This document shows, one piece after another, positions 8,129 to 16,497 of a DNA stretch of 64,000 nt. Positions within the stretch are counted from its first letter, which is position 1, and each line of letters begins with the position of its first letter. Where the stretch lies: NCBI RefSeq assembly GCF_900102425.1, contig NZ_FNBT01000009.1:1-64000 (forward strand), given 5' to 3'. A model generated the notes under the pieces. The model was not told the DNA's origin. It saw nothing but the letters and a program-made list of their open reading frames with translations, and made no database searches. The position numbers were made by a program, and so were the translations under genes. This stretch comes from Blastococcus aurantiacus. GTDB taxonomy: Bacteria; Actinomycetota; Actinomycetes; Mycobacteriales; Geodermatophilaceae.

Positions 8129-8491
8129 GGGAGGAATCCGTTCTCTCAGTGGCCCAGACCCGCCCGAATGCTTCTCAGCCGGTTCGCGAAAGCTGCGCCG
8201 TCATCCTTGACGGAGCAGCTTTCGGCAGGGCTCCGCCGTTCTTGACTCCTGTCCCAAAAGAAACTCGAGTCGCTGAGTCGACACGGCGGATCGGTCGTCG
8301 TCCGCCATTCCTGCGGAATGACGAACGCCCTGGTGGGGAGGCGGGAGCGGCGCCCGGGAATACCGCTCCGCGGGCAGCCGAGTCGACTCTGCCGGACGCG
8401 GAAAGCACGGTGACCGAGACCTGGCCGACCCCGGGGCGGCGCGCGCCACGCTGCTGGCTGGCCGCCGTCGAGGACCTGCTCGACGCCTGAG
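8129..8491. other. 363-nt intergenic region upstream of the secreted-protein operon
   Basis: This gap lies between the small secreted-protein gene and an unknown gene, both read leftward. It is less GC-rich than flanking coding DNA and holds a strong stem-loop (8187-8224) plus a smaller repeat CATTCC-TGC-GGAATG near 8308-8322. It probably carries the promoter and a long 5' leader for the leftward operon. A 113-codon rightward frame crosses it but lacks support. Confidence 0.5.
8187..8224. repeat. Strong stem-loop in the leader of the secreted-protein gene
   Basis: Arms CGAAAGCTGCGCCGTCA (8187-8203) and TGACGGAGCAGCTTTCG (8208-8224) pair over 17 positions with one mismatch around the loop TCCT. 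It sits 59-96 nt upstream of the start of the small secreted protein. No U-tract follows on either strand. It may be an mRNA leader structure, an attenuator or an operator; which one cannot be told from sequence. Confidence 0.55.
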
Positions 8492-9097
8492 TCAGCCGGC
8501 GAACCAGCTGCCGGCCGGGAGGTCGGGCGGAGGCGGCGGCTCGTGAGGCTGCTCGAGAGGCGGTTCGTAGGGCCACAGGACGGTCGCGGACTCCCCGGCC
8601 CGGCGGATCGCCGTGCCGTCGAGCTCTGTTCCGGTCTCCTCCAGCCCGATCTCCGGGCAGCGCACGACGACGAGCAGCGGCCCCTCGGGCGGCAGCGGGC
8701 TGAGCCACCAGTCCTGGTCCACCGACACCGACCCTCCGCTGCCGCCACCCGGGTGGAAGACCAGGTCTCCGTCGGCTCCGCGAACCGGCACGTTGCTCGC
8801 CCGGCGACCGTCGGCGAACTGCACGCCGAGCAGGAAGCGCGGGCTGCCGCCGCGGTGGTTCCAGAAGAGGTCGCCGAGGCGGTCCGGGGCGGCGGGGTCC
8901 TCGGGGCCCCTGGCCCGGGCAGCGAGCTGGAAGGCCACGCCCGTCGTGTAGACCTGCAGCCCGAGCAGCGCCACGGCGACGTCGGGGGTGCGGACGAGCA
9001 GTCGGTTCATCGGCAGCGCCGCCGGCACCTCGTTCTCCGGCCGGTTCATCCGTCGCTCGAGGTCCGGGTCGCCGTTCCCGAAGGCATGACTCCACAT
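8492..9097 (-). CDS. Conserved hypothetical protein (actinobacterial type)
   Basis: I do not recognise the function. The 201-residue protein has no signal peptide or membrane helix. It contains VAVALLGLQVYTTGVAF, a segment I recall from actinobacterial hypothetical proteins, and several W/P-rich stretches such as DLFWNHRGGSPRFLLGV, ending in a proline-rich tail (EPPPPPDLPAG). Start ATG 9097 (MWSHAF) is chosen; ATG 9049 (MNRPENEV) is an equally reasonable alternative and neither has a good ribosome site. It is divergent from the phosphatase gene at 9272. Confidence 0.6.
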   Translation of the reverse strand: MWSHAFGNGDPDLERRMNRPENEVPAALPMNRLLVRTPDVAVALLGLQVYTTGVAFQLAARARGPEDPAAPDRLGDLFWNHRGGSPRFLLGVQFADGRRASNVPVRGADGDLVFHPGGGSGGSVSVDQDWWLSPLPPEGPLLVVVRCPEIGLEETGTELDGTAIRRAGESATVLWPYEPPLEQPHEPPPPPDLPAGSWFAG

Positions 9098-9271
9098 GCC
9101 GCGGAGCCTGTCGGTCCGGGAACCGCACGGCAAGCAGGAAGCAGCGGGCGCGCGGCGCTCCACCACCAGGACGGCGACCCGCCACCCCGGTGCGCGGGAC
9201 GTGGGCATCCGGTCATCTACGGTGCACCGAAGTCCGGATGCGGCCGTTGGCCCGGCTGTGGGGAGCGACGA

Positions 9272-10360
9272 TTGGGCGGCTCGGACCGCATCCAGCGAGC
9301 ACTGCCGCTCGGCGTCCTGATCCTCGTCGCCGCCCTCGACGTCGGACTGGGGCGCGACCGTGTGGTCCTGACGCTCGTCGTCATCGCGCCGCTCGTCGCG
9401 GCCACCGCGCTGGGCCGGCGGGCGACCGTGGCGCACGGGGCGCTGGCGGTCGTCGTCGGCGCGCTGCTGGGCCTCTACGACGGGCTGTACGCCGACGCCC
9501 AGCTGACGGCCCAGGTGATCCGGTTGATCGGCATCGCGGCAGGCACCGTCGCCGCCGTCGTCGCCTGCACCCTGCGGCTCCGACGAGAGGCCGAGGTCGC
9601 CCGGCTCGGTGTGGAGGCAGCGGCCGCGCGGGTCGGGCTCGACACGGCGCGGACGCTGCAGCGGCACCTCCTGGGCGTGCCACCGGACCTGCCCGCGCTG
9701 CAGTCCGCCGTGCGGTACGTGCCCGCCAGCCGGCACGCGCAGGTGGGCGGGGACTGGTACGACGGCTTCGGGCTCCCGGACGGCGGCACCGTGCTGGTCA
9801 TCGGGGACGTCGCCGGCCACGACGCCGAGGCAGCGGCGACGATGGCCGAGGCGCGGGGAATGCTCCGCGCGATCGCCCGGACCGGCCCGTCGTCGCCCGC
9901 GGCGGTGCTCACCGGGCTCGACGACGTGCTCACCGGGCTGCGCCTGCCGACGTTGATCACCCTCGTCGTCGCCACCGTGGACGGGGGCGGAGGCACCGTG
10001 ACGCTGCGGTGGTCGAACGCCGGTCATCCACCGCCGGTGCTGGTGCGCCACGACGGCACCACGGAACTGCTGGCGCGAACCCCCGAACCGCTGCTCGGGG
10101 TCGCCGCGGCGACCCGGCGCACGGACCACGAACTGGGCCTGCGCCCGGGTGACACGCTGCTCTTCTACACCGACGGGCTCGTCGAGCGACGCCGCTGGAC
10201 GCTCGACGAAGGCACCGACTGGCTGCTCGGCCAGCTCCAGCTGCGGGCACGCGAGCCGCTGGACGAGCTCTGCGACGGGCTGCTCTCCGAGCTCGGCGGA
10301 GGCACCGAGGACGACGTCGCGCTGCTGGTCGTCCGGGTGCCGGCCGAGCTCAGGCGCTGA
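9272..10360 (+). CDS. PP2C/SpoIIE-type serine phosphatase with membrane N-terminus
   Basis: The 362-residue protein has hydrophobic segments in the first about 100 residues (GVLILVAALDVGL, VVLTLVVIAPLVAATAL, GIAAGTVAAVVA), then a SpoIIE/RsbU phosphatase domain. Metal-binding motifs are visible: VGGDWYDGF, VIGDVAGHDAEAA, SNAGHPPPVLV, LLFYTDGLVE and GTEDDVALLVV. Such phosphatases dephosphorylate anti-anti-sigma factors in partner switching. No ATG or GTG fits; TTG 9272, preceded by GGGGAG at 6-7 nt, is the best start. The 3' end overlaps the convergent kptA by 11 nt. Confidence 0.83.
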   Translation: MGGSDRIQRALPLGVLILVAALDVGLGRDRVVLTLVVIAPLVAATALGRRATVAHGALAVVVGALLGLYDGLYADAQLTAQVIRLIGIAAGTVAAVVACTLRLRREAEVARLGVEAAAARVGLDTARTLQRHLLGVPPDLPALQSAVRYVPASRHAQVGGDWYDGFGLPDGGTVLVIGDVAGHDAEAAATMAEARGMLRAIARTGPSSPAAVLTGLDDVLTGLRLPTLITLVVATVDGGGGTVTLRWSNAGHPPPVLVRHDGTTELLARTPEPLLGVAAATRRTDHELGLRPGDTLLFYTDGLVERRRWTLDEGTDWLLGQLQLRAREPLDELCDGLLSELGGGTEDDVALLVVRVPAELRR

Positions 10361-10877
10361 GGACCGACAGGTAGGACGGCGGGACGGCGTCGACCAGCCA
10401 GACGCCGTTCTCGGAGCGGGTCAGGACCGCCCCGTCGTCGGCCAGGCGCCCGGCATCGACGCGCAGGACGACCGCCCTCCCGCGGCGTTCCCCGACCCGC
10501 CGGGCCGTGGCGGCGTCGACGCTCAGGTGCACCGCATGACGCCGCCCCGGCCGCAGACCGTCCGCGAGGATCGCCGCGACGTTGCGCTCCGGCGTGCCGT
10601 GGAACAGCGTCTCCGGTGGACGGCGGGCCGCGTAGCCGAGGTCGACCCGGACGCTGTGGCCCTGGCTGGCCCGGATGCGGGTGCCGGTCGCATCGAGCGC
10701 GAAGCGCCGCTTGTCGTTCGTGGCGACGACGCGTTCGAGCTCGTCCCGGGACATGCCCAGCGCCGCCAGGAGAGCATCGACCTCCACCCAGCCGGCGTCG
10801 TCCAGGACCAGCCCGACGGAGTCCGGCCGGTGCCGCAGCACGTACGACAGCCGCTTGCTGGCACGGACGACGTCCAC
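10350..10877 (-). CDS. kptA: RNA 2'-phosphotransferase (KptA/Tpt1 family)
   Basis: The 175-residue product matches KptA/Tpt1, which moves an RNA 2'-phosphate to NAD+, giving ADP-ribose 1''-2''-cyclic phosphate. Visible family motifs are [12 protein letters not shown] (catalytic R and H), [10 protein letters not shown], and [11 protein letters not shown], with LRVDAGRL and [12 protein letters not shown] near the end. Length is normal for the family (about 180). The start is GTG 10877 ([11 protein letters not shown]). Most bacteria with KptA have no known 2'-phosphate tRNA splicing, so its physiological substrate is open. It may be co-transcribed with rpsD, 38 nt upstream. Confidence 0.92.
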   Translation of the reverse strand: MDVVRASKRLSYVLRHRPDSVGLVLDDAGWVEVDALLAALGMSRDELERVVATNDKRRFALDATGTRIRASQGHSVRVDLGYAARRPPETLFHGTPERNVAAILADGLRPGRRHAVHLSVDAATARRVGERRGRAVVLRVDAGRLADDGAVLTRSENGVWLVDAVPPSYLSVLSA

Positions 10878-10915
10878 GGGAGGAAGTGTGCGCCGGGGCC
10901 CCGACCCGGCGGAGG

Positions 10916-11518
10916 TCAGCGCGAGTAGTACTCCACGACCAGCTGCTCCTCGCAGATGACCGGGACCTCGTCGCGGGTCGGCGTCCGCTCGTAGCGCGCG
11001 ACCAGGTCGGCCAGCGTGACCTCGAGGTACTTCGGGGGCTCGGCGTGCGCACCCGAGGCGGCGACGACGAACGGCTCCAAGGTCTGCGACCGCTCCGCGA
11101 TCTGGACGAAGTCGCCCGGCCTCAGGCGGTAGGAGGGCCGGTCGACGCGCCTGCCGTTGACCAGGACGTGCTGGTGGGTGACGAACTGGCGGGCCTGGTA
11201 GATGGTCCGGGCGAAGCCGGCGCGGAGCACGGTGGCGTCCAGCCGCGACTCGAGATCCTGGATCAGCGCCTCGCCGGTCTTGCCGCCGCTCCGCTTCGCG
11301 CGGTCGAAGGCGGCCCGGAGCTGGGTCTCGCTGATGTCGTACTGCGCTCGCAGCCGCTGCTTCTCCTTGAGCCGGGTCGAGTAGTCGCTGTCCTTGCGGC
11401 GCTTGCGGCCGTGCTCGCCCGGTGGGTAGGGCCGGCGCTCGAAGTAGGCGACCGCCTTGGGGGTGAGCGCGATGCCCAGGGCGCGGCTGATCCGGATCTT
11501 GGGCCGGGGTGTGTTCAC
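10916..11518 (-). CDS. rpsD: 30S ribosomal protein S4 (cysteine-free form)
   Basis: The 200-residue S4 closely resembles the Streptomyces S4: [18 protein letters not shown], an S4 RNA-binding domain with [18 protein letters not shown], and the C-terminus [15 protein letters not shown]. The N-terminal region lacks the zinc-binding cysteines of the C+ form. S4 binds 16S rRNA early in 30S assembly. The gene stands alone rather than in the rpsM-rpsK-rpsD-rpoA operon, as also in Streptomyces. GTG 11518 has GGAGG at 5-6 nt. A 19-bp iron box lies 14 nt upstream. Whether it is the only S4 gene cannot be seen here. Confidence 0.95.
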   Translation of the reverse strand: MNTPRPKIRISRALGIALTPKAVAYFERRPYPPGEHGRKRRKDSDYSTRLKEKQRLRAQYDISETQLRAAFDRAKRSGGKTGEALIQDLESRLDATVLRAGFARTIYQARQFVTHQHVLVNGRRVDRPSYRLRPGDFVQIAERSQTLEPFVVAASGAHAEPPKYLEVTLADLVARYERTPTRDEVPVICEEQLVVEYYSR

Positions 11519-11531
11519 GAGAACCTCCGTC

Positions 11532-11550
11532 TTTGGTTAGGCTCACCTTA
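11532..11550. promoter_or_regulatory. IdeR/DtxR-type iron box
   Basis: The 19 bp TTTGGTTAGGCTCACCTTA matches the DtxR/IdeR consensus TTAGGTTAGGCTAACCTAA at 16 of 19 positions. It sits in the 64-nt divergent gap between rpsD (14 nt away) and the DUF2470 gene (32 nt away). IdeR/DmdR1 with Fe(II) represses iron-acquisition genes through such sites. The DUF2470 gene is the more natural target; an effect on rpsD is possible. Confidence 0.72.
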
Positions 11551-11582
11551 CTAGCCCCGACCGAGAGTACCGAGGTGGTCCC

Positions 11583-12374
11583 ATGACGACTGGTCGCAGG
11601 CCGAGCCGGCTCCGCGCCGGCACACCGGCTCCGGTCACCGCTCCCCCCGCCGCGGGCGGTCAGCCGTCGCCGGCCGAGCGGGCGCGCACGGTCGCGGCCC
11701 GGCCGACGGCCGCGCTGCACGTCCTCGGCACGGGCACGACGCCCGCCCTGGCAGCGGCGACGACGTCCGACGGCCGCACGCTGGTCGTCGTCCCGTGCGC
11801 CGGACCGCTCCTGCCGGCGCTCGCCGGCTCCCCGGTCGGCGACCTCCCCGCCCGGCTGACCGTGACCGACCGGGCGCCCTCCCGGCTGCGCCAGCCGATC
11901 CGCGCGCTGGTGGAGCTCGCCGGCTGGCTGACGCCGGTGCCCGGCGCGGACGTGCCGGCCGCCGTGCTGGCCTTCGCCGACGCGTGCCCGTGCGACGCGC
12001 TGTTCGAGGTGGGCCTGACCGCCGCCCTGCTGCAGCTCGACGTCGCCGAGGTCGTCCTGCACGAGTCGCACGCGGTCGAGCACGTCGAACCCGAGGACTT
12101 CGTGGCCGCCGCCCCCGACCCGGTCACCGAGGCCGAGGCCGACCTGCTGGCGGCTGAGGAGGAGGCGCTGGCCCGGCTGCGCGTGCGGGTGCAGGCCTGG
12201 GCCGGGCGGCGGGACGACGTCCGGCTCCTCGGGCTGGACCGGTTCGGCGTCCGCTACCGGGTGGAGTCGCCGCGGGGTGGCTACGACGTACGGGTCGCCT
12301 TCCCCGAGCCGCTGACCCGGAGCGAACAGTTCGCCGACGCGGTCGGGAGCCTGCTGAGCTGCGCTCTGGACTGA
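11583..12374 (+). CDS. DUF2470 domain protein, heme/iron-related (HugZ-like fold)
   Basis: The 263-residue soluble protein ends with a DUF2470-type segment (VRLLGLDRFGVRYRVESP, then YDVRVAFPEPLTRSEQF). DUF2470 occurs at the C-terminus of split-barrel heme-utilization proteins (HugZ/HutZ type). The N-terminal two thirds resemble the split-barrel half (ALHVLGTG, TLVVVPCAG), but weakly. ATG 11583 is preceded by GAGGTGG at 6 nt. An iron box lies 32 nt upstream, which supports a role in heme iron use or iron homeostasis. The exact reaction is not known. Confidence 0.7.
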   Translation: MTTGRRPSRLRAGTPAPVTAPPAAGGQPSPAERARTVAARPTAALHVLGTGTTPALAAATTSDGRTLVVVPCAGPLLPALAGSPVGDLPARLTVTDRAPSRLRQPIRALVELAGWLTPVPGADVPAAVLAFADACPCDALFEVGLTAALLQLDVAEVVLHESHAVEHVEPEDFVAAAPDPVTEAEADLLAAEEEALARLRVRVQAWAGRRDDVRLLGLDRFGVRYRVESPRGGYDVRVAFPEPLTRSEQFADAVGSLLSCALD

Positions 12375-12385
12375 GGGCCGACCAC

Positions 12386-12409
12386 CCCCGGGGCGGCGCC
12401 GTCCCGGGG
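12386..12409. terminator. GC-rich hairpin after the DUF2470 gene
   Basis: CCCCGGGGCGGC and GCCGTCCCGGGG form a near-perfect 12-bp self-complementary structure 12 nt after the DUF2470 stop and 62 nt before the permease start. It is a plausible terminator without a U-tract. Confidence 0.5.
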
Positions 12410-12471
12410 TGCGACGATGCGCGTCGCCCGCTGCCGGTTCGCGGGCGTCCGTGCTGGTCGAGGAGGCACCG

Positions 12472-13971
12472 ATGGCGTTCGGGTGGAAGCTGTACGGGGA
12501 CGGGAAGACCCTGCCTCTGGGCGAGGCGGTGGCCCCCGACGAGCGGCTCAGCTGGCCGCGGACGGCGGGCATCGGCGCGCAGCACGTCGTCGCCATGTTC
12601 GGGGCGACGTTCGTCTTCCCGCTGCTCATGGGCCTGGACCCGAACCTCGCGATAATGATGAGCGGGGTCGCGACCATCCTGTTCCTGCTGATCGTGCAGG
12701 GGAAGGTGCCCAGCTACCTGGGCAGCTCCGCGTCGTTCGTCGGCGGCGTCGTCGCGGTGCGCGCCGCGGGAGGCTCGGACGCCGACGTCCTCGGTGCCCT
12801 GCTCGTGTCCGGCGTCGTCCTCGCGCTGGCCGGCCTGGTCATCCACCTGGTCGGCGTCCGGGTGGTCAACCGGGTGCTGCCCCCGGCGGTGACCGGCGCC
12901 GTGGTCATGCTCATCGGCTTCAACCTCGCGCCGGTGGCGACGGCGACCTACTGGCAGCAGGACCAGTGGGTGGCGCTGGCGACGATGGCGTTCGTCGTCG
13001 TCGCCTCGCTGCTGCTGCGCGGCTTCCTGGCCCGCATCTCGATCCTGCTCGGCCTGGTGTTCGGCTACCTGCTCTCGATCCTGCTCGACGCCACCGCGGG
13101 CCCGCACACCTCGGCCCTGCCGGGGCAGAACCTGCGGGACGCCTCCGGCGAGGCCTGCACCGCCGAGGGCCCGTACTGCGTGGCGGCCCCCTTCGCGCAC
13201 GACCGGGTCAGCTTCGACGCGGTCGGGAACGCGCCCTGGTTCGGCCTGCCCGACTTCACCGGTCCGTCGTTCTCGGCGAACTTCGCGCTGCTGGTGCTGC
13301 CGGCGGTCATCGCCCTGGTCGCGGAGAACGCCGGCCACGTGAAGGCGGTGGCCGAGATGACCCGGCGCGACCTCGACCCGATGATCGGCCGGGCGGTGCT
13401 GGCCGACGGCGTCACGACCGTGCTGGCGACGTCGGTCGGCGGCTCCCCCACCACCACGTACGCGGAGAACATCGGCGTGATGGCCGCGACGCGGGTGTAC
13501 TCGACGGCCGCCTACTACGTCGCGGCGGTGGTCGCGATCTGCCTGGGCCTGGTGCCCAAGTTCGGCGCCCTGATCAACGCGATCCCGGGCGGGGTGCTCG
13601 GCGGCATCACCGTCGTCCTCTACGGGATGATCGGGCTGCTCGGCGCCAAGATCTGGAAGGAGAACCGGGTCGACTTCGGCAACCCGGTCAACCTCGTACC
13701 GCTGGCCGCCGGCATCGTCATCGCCGTCGGCAACTCCGGCAACGACGCTCCTCTCCTGCAGATCACCGACGACTTCTCCCTCGGCGGCATCGCGCTGGGC
13801 ACCATCGTCGCGGTGGTGGGCTGGCACGTCGCGCGGGCGCTGGCCCCCGCGGAGATGAAGGCGTCGCTGACGCGCGAGGGCCCGCACCCCGCCGCCGGCT
13901 CCACCTTCGGGACGGTGCACGGCGCGGAGGACCCGACGCCGGCCGGTGAGGCGGGGCGGGGAACCGCCTGA
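12472..13971 (+). CDS. Uracil/xanthine permease, NCS2 family
   Basis: The 499-residue polytopic membrane protein has about 12-14 hydrophobic segments and NCS2 signatures: IALVAENAGHVKAVAEMTRR, the substrate-site segment GGSPTTTYAENIGVMAATRV, and NAIPGGVLGGITVVLYG. It imports uracil or xanthine with protons across the cytoplasmic membrane. AENIGV after PTTTY favours the uracil (UraA/PyrP) branch. ATG 12472 has GAGGAGG at 7 nt. No pyrimidine genes flank it. An unusually long loop of about 40 residues (GPHTSALPGQ...) sits in the middle of the protein. Confidence 0.9.
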   Translation: MAFGWKLYGDGKTLPLGEAVAPDERLSWPRTAGIGAQHVVAMFGATFVFPLLMGLDPNLAIMMSGVATILFLLIVQGKVPSYLGSSASFVGGVVAVRAAGGSDADVLGALLVSGVVLALAGLVIHLVGVRVVNRVLPPAVTGAVVMLIGFNLAPVATATYWQQDQWVALATMAFVVVASLLLRGFLARISILLGLVFGYLLSILLDATAGPHTSALPGQNLRDASGEACTAEGPYCVAAPFAHDRVSFDAVGNAPWFGLPDFTGPSFSANFALLVLPAVIALVAENAGHVKAVAEMTRRDLDPMIGRAVLADGVTTVLATSVGGSPTTTYAENIGVMAATRVYSTAAYYVAAVVAICLGLVPKFGALINAIPGGVLGGITVVLYGMIGLLGAKIWKENRVDFGNPVNLVPLAAGIVIAVGNSGNDAPLLQITDDFSLGGIALGTIVAVVGWHVARALAPAEMKASLTREGPHPAAGSTFGTVHGAEDPTPAGEAGRGTA

Positions 13972-14097
13972 CGGCGGTGTCGGTTGCGCGCCATGAAGCG
14001 AGGCGTCTCCGGTACGTCTCGGAACTCAAGCTGCCGATACCGCCTCACGGCGTCCCGGCCTCCGGTCGCCGTCCGACGAGCGAGCCGAGAGAGACCG

Positions 14098-15648
14098 ATG
14101 AACCGACGTACGCGCGGGATCACACCCGGGACCGCACCCGTTCCAGTCCCCCGCGACGTCGAGGCGGTCGAGGCGGTCATCAACGCGCTGGACACCGGCG
14201 TGAGCGACGCCACCGAGGCGCACCGGACCATCGTCACCACGCTGGCGCGGGAACTGGGCCTCGACTACGGCGCTGCCTGGATGGTCGACGCCGACGGCGG
14301 CTTCTCGCTGGCGGCCGAGAGCGGCGGCTACACGGAGACGATGCAGGCCGCACGTGTCGCGCGGCTCCTGCCCTCCGAGGGGCTGGCCGGCCAGGCGATC
14401 AAGACGCAGGACGTCGTCCTGGCCAACGAGACCACCGACCCGGCGTTCTGCGGGCGCTGGAAGGCCGCACAGTCCGCCGGCGCCACCCGGGGGTGCGTCC
14501 TGCCCATCCTCGACGAGCGCGGCACCGTCGTCTCCCTGTACGAGTTCTACAACGCCGGCGAACTGCCGTTCGTCGGCGCCCGGGCGTCCAAGTGGCGCGC
14601 ACTGCGCGGCGTCCTCGTGCACGCCCAGCGGGCTGCCGTCGCCCGCGCACACCTGCAGGAGACGCTGCACGACCGCGAGGCCGTGACCACCGTCGTCACC
14701 AAGATCGGCGCTGCGCGCAACCAGGAGGAGGCCCTGCGCGTCGCCCTGGACACGGTGCGCAGCGCGTTCGGCTGGGCGTACGGCTCCTACTGGGCACTGG
14801 ACGAGTCGGCGAACGTGCTCCGCTTCCAGCAGGAGTCGGGCTCGGCGGGCGAGGAGTTCCGCGCCGTCACCCTGAGCGCCAGCTTCGCCGAGGGCGTGGG
14901 CCTGTCCGGCCGCGCCTGGCGGGCCAAGGAGATGGTGTTCGTGCAGGACATCGGCCAGGTGACCGACTGCGTCCGCGCACCCGCCGCCCAGCGCGCCGGC
15001 GTGAAGTCCGGCGTCTGCTTCCCGCTCGTGGTGAGCGGCAAGGTGGTCGGCACGATGGACTTCTTCGTCACGAAGACCATCGAGCTCTCCGACTCCCGGT
15101 CCGCGTCCCTGCGCAACGTGCAGCAGCTGGTGTCGCAGCGGCTGGACGTGCTGCGCCGCAACGAGGAGAGCGCGGAGCAGGCCCGCGAACTGCTGGTCAC
15201 CGTCGCGAGGCTGCGCGAGGCCGCCAACGAGGCCGGCCGCGTGGCGGAGAGCGCCGTGCACCAGGCCTCGACGATGACCGGGGACGTCGTCGCACTGGAC
15301 GAGGCGTCGGCCGCCGTCGGCGAGGTCATCCGGATCATCTCGGGCATCGCCGACCAGACCAACCTGCTGGCGCTCAACGCGACCATCGAGGCGGCGCGGG
15401 CCGGCGAGGTGGGCAAGGGCTTCGCGGTCGTGGCCAGCGAGGTCAAGGACCTCGCCCGGGAGACGGCCAAGGCGACCCAGCGGGTGGCCGACCAGATCGC
15501 CGGCATCCAGACCAGCAGCAAGGCCGTCGGCGAGGGCATCCGCACGACCGGCGAGATCATCGGACGGCTCGACGAGGTGCAGAACCGCATCGGCGAGGTG
15601 CTCGGCGAGCAGGAGCGCATGGCCCAGCTCATCGAGGCCGCCGGCTGA
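14098..15648 (+). CDS. Soluble methyl-accepting chemotaxis-like protein with tandem GAF domains
   Basis: The 516-residue protein has no membrane helix. Two GAF domains (about 25-185 and 195-350; [16 protein letters not shown] and [16 protein letters not shown]) precede an MCP signalling domain (about 375-516). The signalling hairpin tip has [20 protein letters not shown], then [20 protein letters not shown]. It would sense a soluble ligand or redox state in the cytoplasm and signal through CheW/CheA, which are not in the window. Start ATG 14098 follows GAGAGAG. The hairpin at 15667 ends the unit. Confidence 0.88.
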   Translation: MNRRTRGITPGTAPVPVPRDVEAVEAVINALDTGVSDATEAHRTIVTTLARELGLDYGAAWMVDADGGFSLAAESGGYTETMQAARVARLLPSEGLAGQAIKTQDVVLANETTDPAFCGRWKAAQSAGATRGCVLPILDERGTVVSLYEFYNAGELPFVGARASKWRALRGVLVHAQRAAVARAHLQETLHDREAVTTVVTKIGAARNQEEALRVALDTVRSAFGWAYGSYWALDESANVLRFQQESGSAGEEFRAVTLSASFAEGVGLSGRAWRAKEMVFVQDIGQVTDCVRAPAAQRAGVKSGVCFPLVVSGKVVGTMDFFVTKTIELSDSRSASLRNVQQLVSQRLDVLRRNEESAEQARELLVTVARLREAANEAGRVAESAVHQASTMTGDVVALDEASAAVGEVIRIISGIADQTNLLALNATIEAARAGEVGKGFAVVASEVKDLARETAKATQRVADQIAGIQTSSKAVGEGIRTTGEIIGRLDEVQNRIGEVLGEQERMAQLIEAAG

Positions 15649-15666
15649 CCCGTGCGGAACCGATCC

Positions 15667-15694
15667 GGGCCCGCCTGCACCCGCAGGCGGGCCC
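15667..15694. terminator. Bidirectional hairpin terminator
   Basis: GGGCCCGCCTGC and GCAGGCGGGCCC form a perfect 12-bp stem with a 4-nt loop between two convergent genes, the GAF chemoreceptor and the TetR regulator. Confidence 0.75.
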
Positions 15695-15704
15695 GTTCGC
15701 GTTC

Positions 15705-16418
15705 TCAGCGGCGGGACGTCCAGCCCTGCACGCGGAGCCGCTCGAACCCGTCGAGCAGGACGTCGAGGGCGAACTCGAACTCGAACTGCTCGTCGCAGCC
15801 ACCCCCCACGCCGGAGAGATCCCCCTGGGTGGCGACCGTCGCGATCTCGAGGATGTGGGGGAATCTCCGGCCGAACTCGGCGGCCATCGCCTCCTGCTCC
15901 TCGACGGCGGGCGGCGGGGCGTCCGGATCCCGCGCCTCCTCGAACAGCTCCGGGCTGAAGCCCCACATCCGGTTGCCCAGCGCGTGCATGACGTGGTGGG
16001 TGAGGTCGGCCGAGAAGCCGCCGGCGCGGAACATCCCGGCCAGCGAGTCCATGTAGCCCAGGACCATCGGCGTGCGCCGCGTGCGCGACTCGATCGCCTT
16101 GCGCGCCCAGGGATGGCGCAGCACGGCCTCCCGTGCCGAGAGCAGGCGACGGCGGACGGCGGCCTGCCAGTCGGGCGTGGGATCGGCGGGCTCGATCTCG
16201 CCCAGGACGACGTCGACCATGCCGTCCACCAGCTCGTCCTTGTTCGCGACGTGCTTGTAGAGGGCCATGGGGACGACGCCCAGCTCCTGCGCCAGCCGCC
16301 GCATGCTCAGCGCCTCGATGCCCACGACGTCCGCGAGGTCGACCGCCGCCCGCAGCACCCGGTCGCGGCTCAGCGGCGTACGTCGCACCACCCCGTCGGT
16401 CAACGTCCGCACCCCCAT
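15705..16418 (-). CDS. TetR/AcrR family transcriptional repressor
   Basis: The 237-residue regulator has a TetR helix-turn-helix (about 15-65; LSMRRLAQELGVVPMALYKH) and a TetR-C-type ligand domain. The start ATG 16418 (MGVRTLTDG) lies 8 nt from the first of two matching 17-bp palindromes in the divergent gap. It probably represses itself and the DUF4386 membrane protein gene at 16498. The inducer is unknown. Confidence 0.88.
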   Translation of the reverse strand: MGVRTLTDGVVRRTPLSRDRVLRAAVDLADVVGIEALSMRRLAQELGVVPMALYKHVANKDELVDGMVDVVLGEIEPADPTPDWQAAVRRRLLSAREAVLRHPWARKAIESRTRRTPMVLGYMDSLAGMFRAGGFSADLTHHVMHALGNRMWGFSPELFEEARDPDAPPPAVEEQEAMAAEFGRRFPHILEIATVATQGDLSGVGGGCDEQFEFEFALDVLLDGFERLRVQGWTSRR

Positions 16419-16426
16419 GGTTGACA

Positions 16427-16443
16427 GGCGTACACCGTACACC
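16427..16443. promoter_or_regulatory. TetR operator 1
   Basis: The 17-bp near-palindrome GGCGTACACCGTACACC has half-sites GTAC..GTAC and lies 8 nt upstream of the tetR start. It shares the GTAC-N3-GTACACC layout of operator 2, whose centre is 34 bp away, about three helical turns. Confidence 0.65.
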
Positions 16444-16460
16444 TAACGTTCGAGCCATCG

Positions 16461-16477
16461 GGTGTACGCCGTACACC
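16461..16477. promoter_or_regulatory. TetR operator 2
   Basis: The perfect palindrome GGTGTAC-GCC-GTACACC lies 20 nt upstream of the DUF4386 gene. It is the better match of the two sites in this divergent gap. Confidence 0.7.
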
Positions 16478-16497
16478 GCCAATCGAGAGGTAGCACC

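Noticed and set aside
8149..8490. 113-codon rightward open frame in the intergenic region
   Set aside because: It crosses a strong stem-loop, has no recognisable domain, a poor ribosome site spacing and composition unlike neighbouring genes.
12417..13949. Second long rightward frame over the permease gene
   Set aside because: It is an R/G-rich shadow without membrane segments; the permease frame has clear NCS2 motifs.
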